Part shown: positions 63,540 to 64,000 of the stretch, one piece after another
Position numbering within the stretch: position 1 is the stretch's first letter
Layout: each line of letters opens with the position of its first letter
NCBI GenBank assembly: GCA_033557465.1
Contig: CM066031.1
Coordinates: 176,917,043-176,981,042, forward strand
DNA length: 64,000 nucleotides
From: Ichthyophis bannanicus
Taxonomy: Eukaryota; Chordata; Amphibia; Gymnophiona; Ichthyophiidae
Direction: 5' to 3'
Made by a program: the position numbers and the translations under genes
The notes under the pieces: model-generated
Seen by the model: the letters and a program-made list of their open reading frames with translations, nothing else
What the model was told of the DNA's origin: nothing
Databases searched by the model: none

Positions 63540-64000
63540 AGATAATGAATATGAGGGAGTCATGAGTGTAAAGATGGTACTGAAAGCCATGGGAAGAGAT
63601 GAGTGCAGCAAGGGGCTGGGTATAGAGAGAGAAAAGGAGTAGACCTAAGGCAACCCCTTGGGGTACACCAACTCAGAGTGGGATAGCAGTAGAGGAGGAT
63701 CCACCATTACAAACACTGAAGGAGCAATAGGAGAGATAAAAGATTCAGGATAGCACAGAGTCCTTAAAACCAAGCAAGGACAAGGAATCAAGGAGCAGGT
63801 TGTAATCAACAGTGTCAAAAGCAGCAGAAAGGTCAAGAAGGATGAAGACTGAGTAAAGGCCCTTGGATTTTGCCAGGAAGAGGTCACTGGAGACTTTGGC
63901 AAGAGCCATTTCGGTAAAATGTAAAGGACGAAAGCCAGGTTGTGGAGGATCCAGAAAGGTTTGAGAGGAGAAAACGTCAAGGTAATGGCGGTGAGCTGCA
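63540..64000 (-). pseudogene. L2-type LINE ORF2, reverse transcriptase part, minus strand
   Basis: Minus strand encodes LDLSAAFDTVDYNLLLDSLS (motif A, about 63785-63845), [18 protein letters not shown] (motif B, about 63600-63655) and [11 protein letters not shown] where YADD is expected. Motif C has lost one Asp, so the RT is inactive. The element continues beyond the window. Confidence 0.7.

Overview
This is repeat-dense, non-genic DNA from a large animal genome. I see no host protein-coding exon, rRNA or conventional tRNA gene. The mix of families (DIRS tyrosine-recombinase retrotransposon, Penelope-like elements with GIY-YIG and hammerhead motifs, CR1, L2, L1-type and RTE LINEs, tRNA-headed SINEs, hAT, Tc1 and TTA-target-site DNA transposons) points to a vertebrate. 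The CR1 3' end (a 'catactgggtcagacc' type motif) and the other families are the kind I associate with caecilian amphibians; that placement is inference, not proof.

Layout. 1-2858: 3' part of a DIRS element (gag tail, RT with a large internal deletion, complete tyrosine recombinase, terminal and inverted repeats) inserted into a G/C-rich minisatellite element (2859-3850). 4116-8983: LTR retroelement with two divergent LTRs, a tRNA-Leu-like primer site and a decayed interior that encodes a CCHC zinc knuckle plus a long myosin-tail-like coiled coil, and no pol. 9000-14660: a CR1 LINE on the minus strand broken up by L2 pieces, SINEs and a MITE. 14640-16585: Penelope terminal repeats holding a hammerhead ribozyme and an RTE insertion with a 10-bp target duplication.

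16589-28842: two copies of a large DNA transposon (TTA target duplications, termini reading GGGGTATGTTTACTAAA), head to head and sharing one TTA, which forms a roughly 12-kb imperfect palindrome. Each copy carries three distinct tRNA-like modules with A and B boxes, plus long hairpins. The left copy is split by a 3.5-kb non-autonomous hAT element with a perfect 8-bp target duplication, a 193-bp-arm hairpin and a 2-kb G-rich minisatellite. 28846-29950: an ORF1-only L1-type insertion with a twin-priming inversion.

30298-44615: CR1, then a cluster of Penelope-like elements on both strands, with inverted terminal repeats and hammerhead motifs, and a 2.8-kb DNA transposon (40721-43502) with an uninterrupted 557-codon transposase-like ORF. 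44653-54000: MITE, two Tc1 relics, a second CR1 family inserted in another minisatellite. 54000-64000: MITEs, a 58-bp tandem array, three L2-type LINEs, a SINE and a hAT end.

The elements do not form a pathway. They are nested layers, and the nesting order gives a relative chronology. The most unusual items are the tRNA-module transposon pair, the LTR element with a coiled-coil cargo, the hammerhead-bearing Penelope cluster, and the nearly intact transposase gene.
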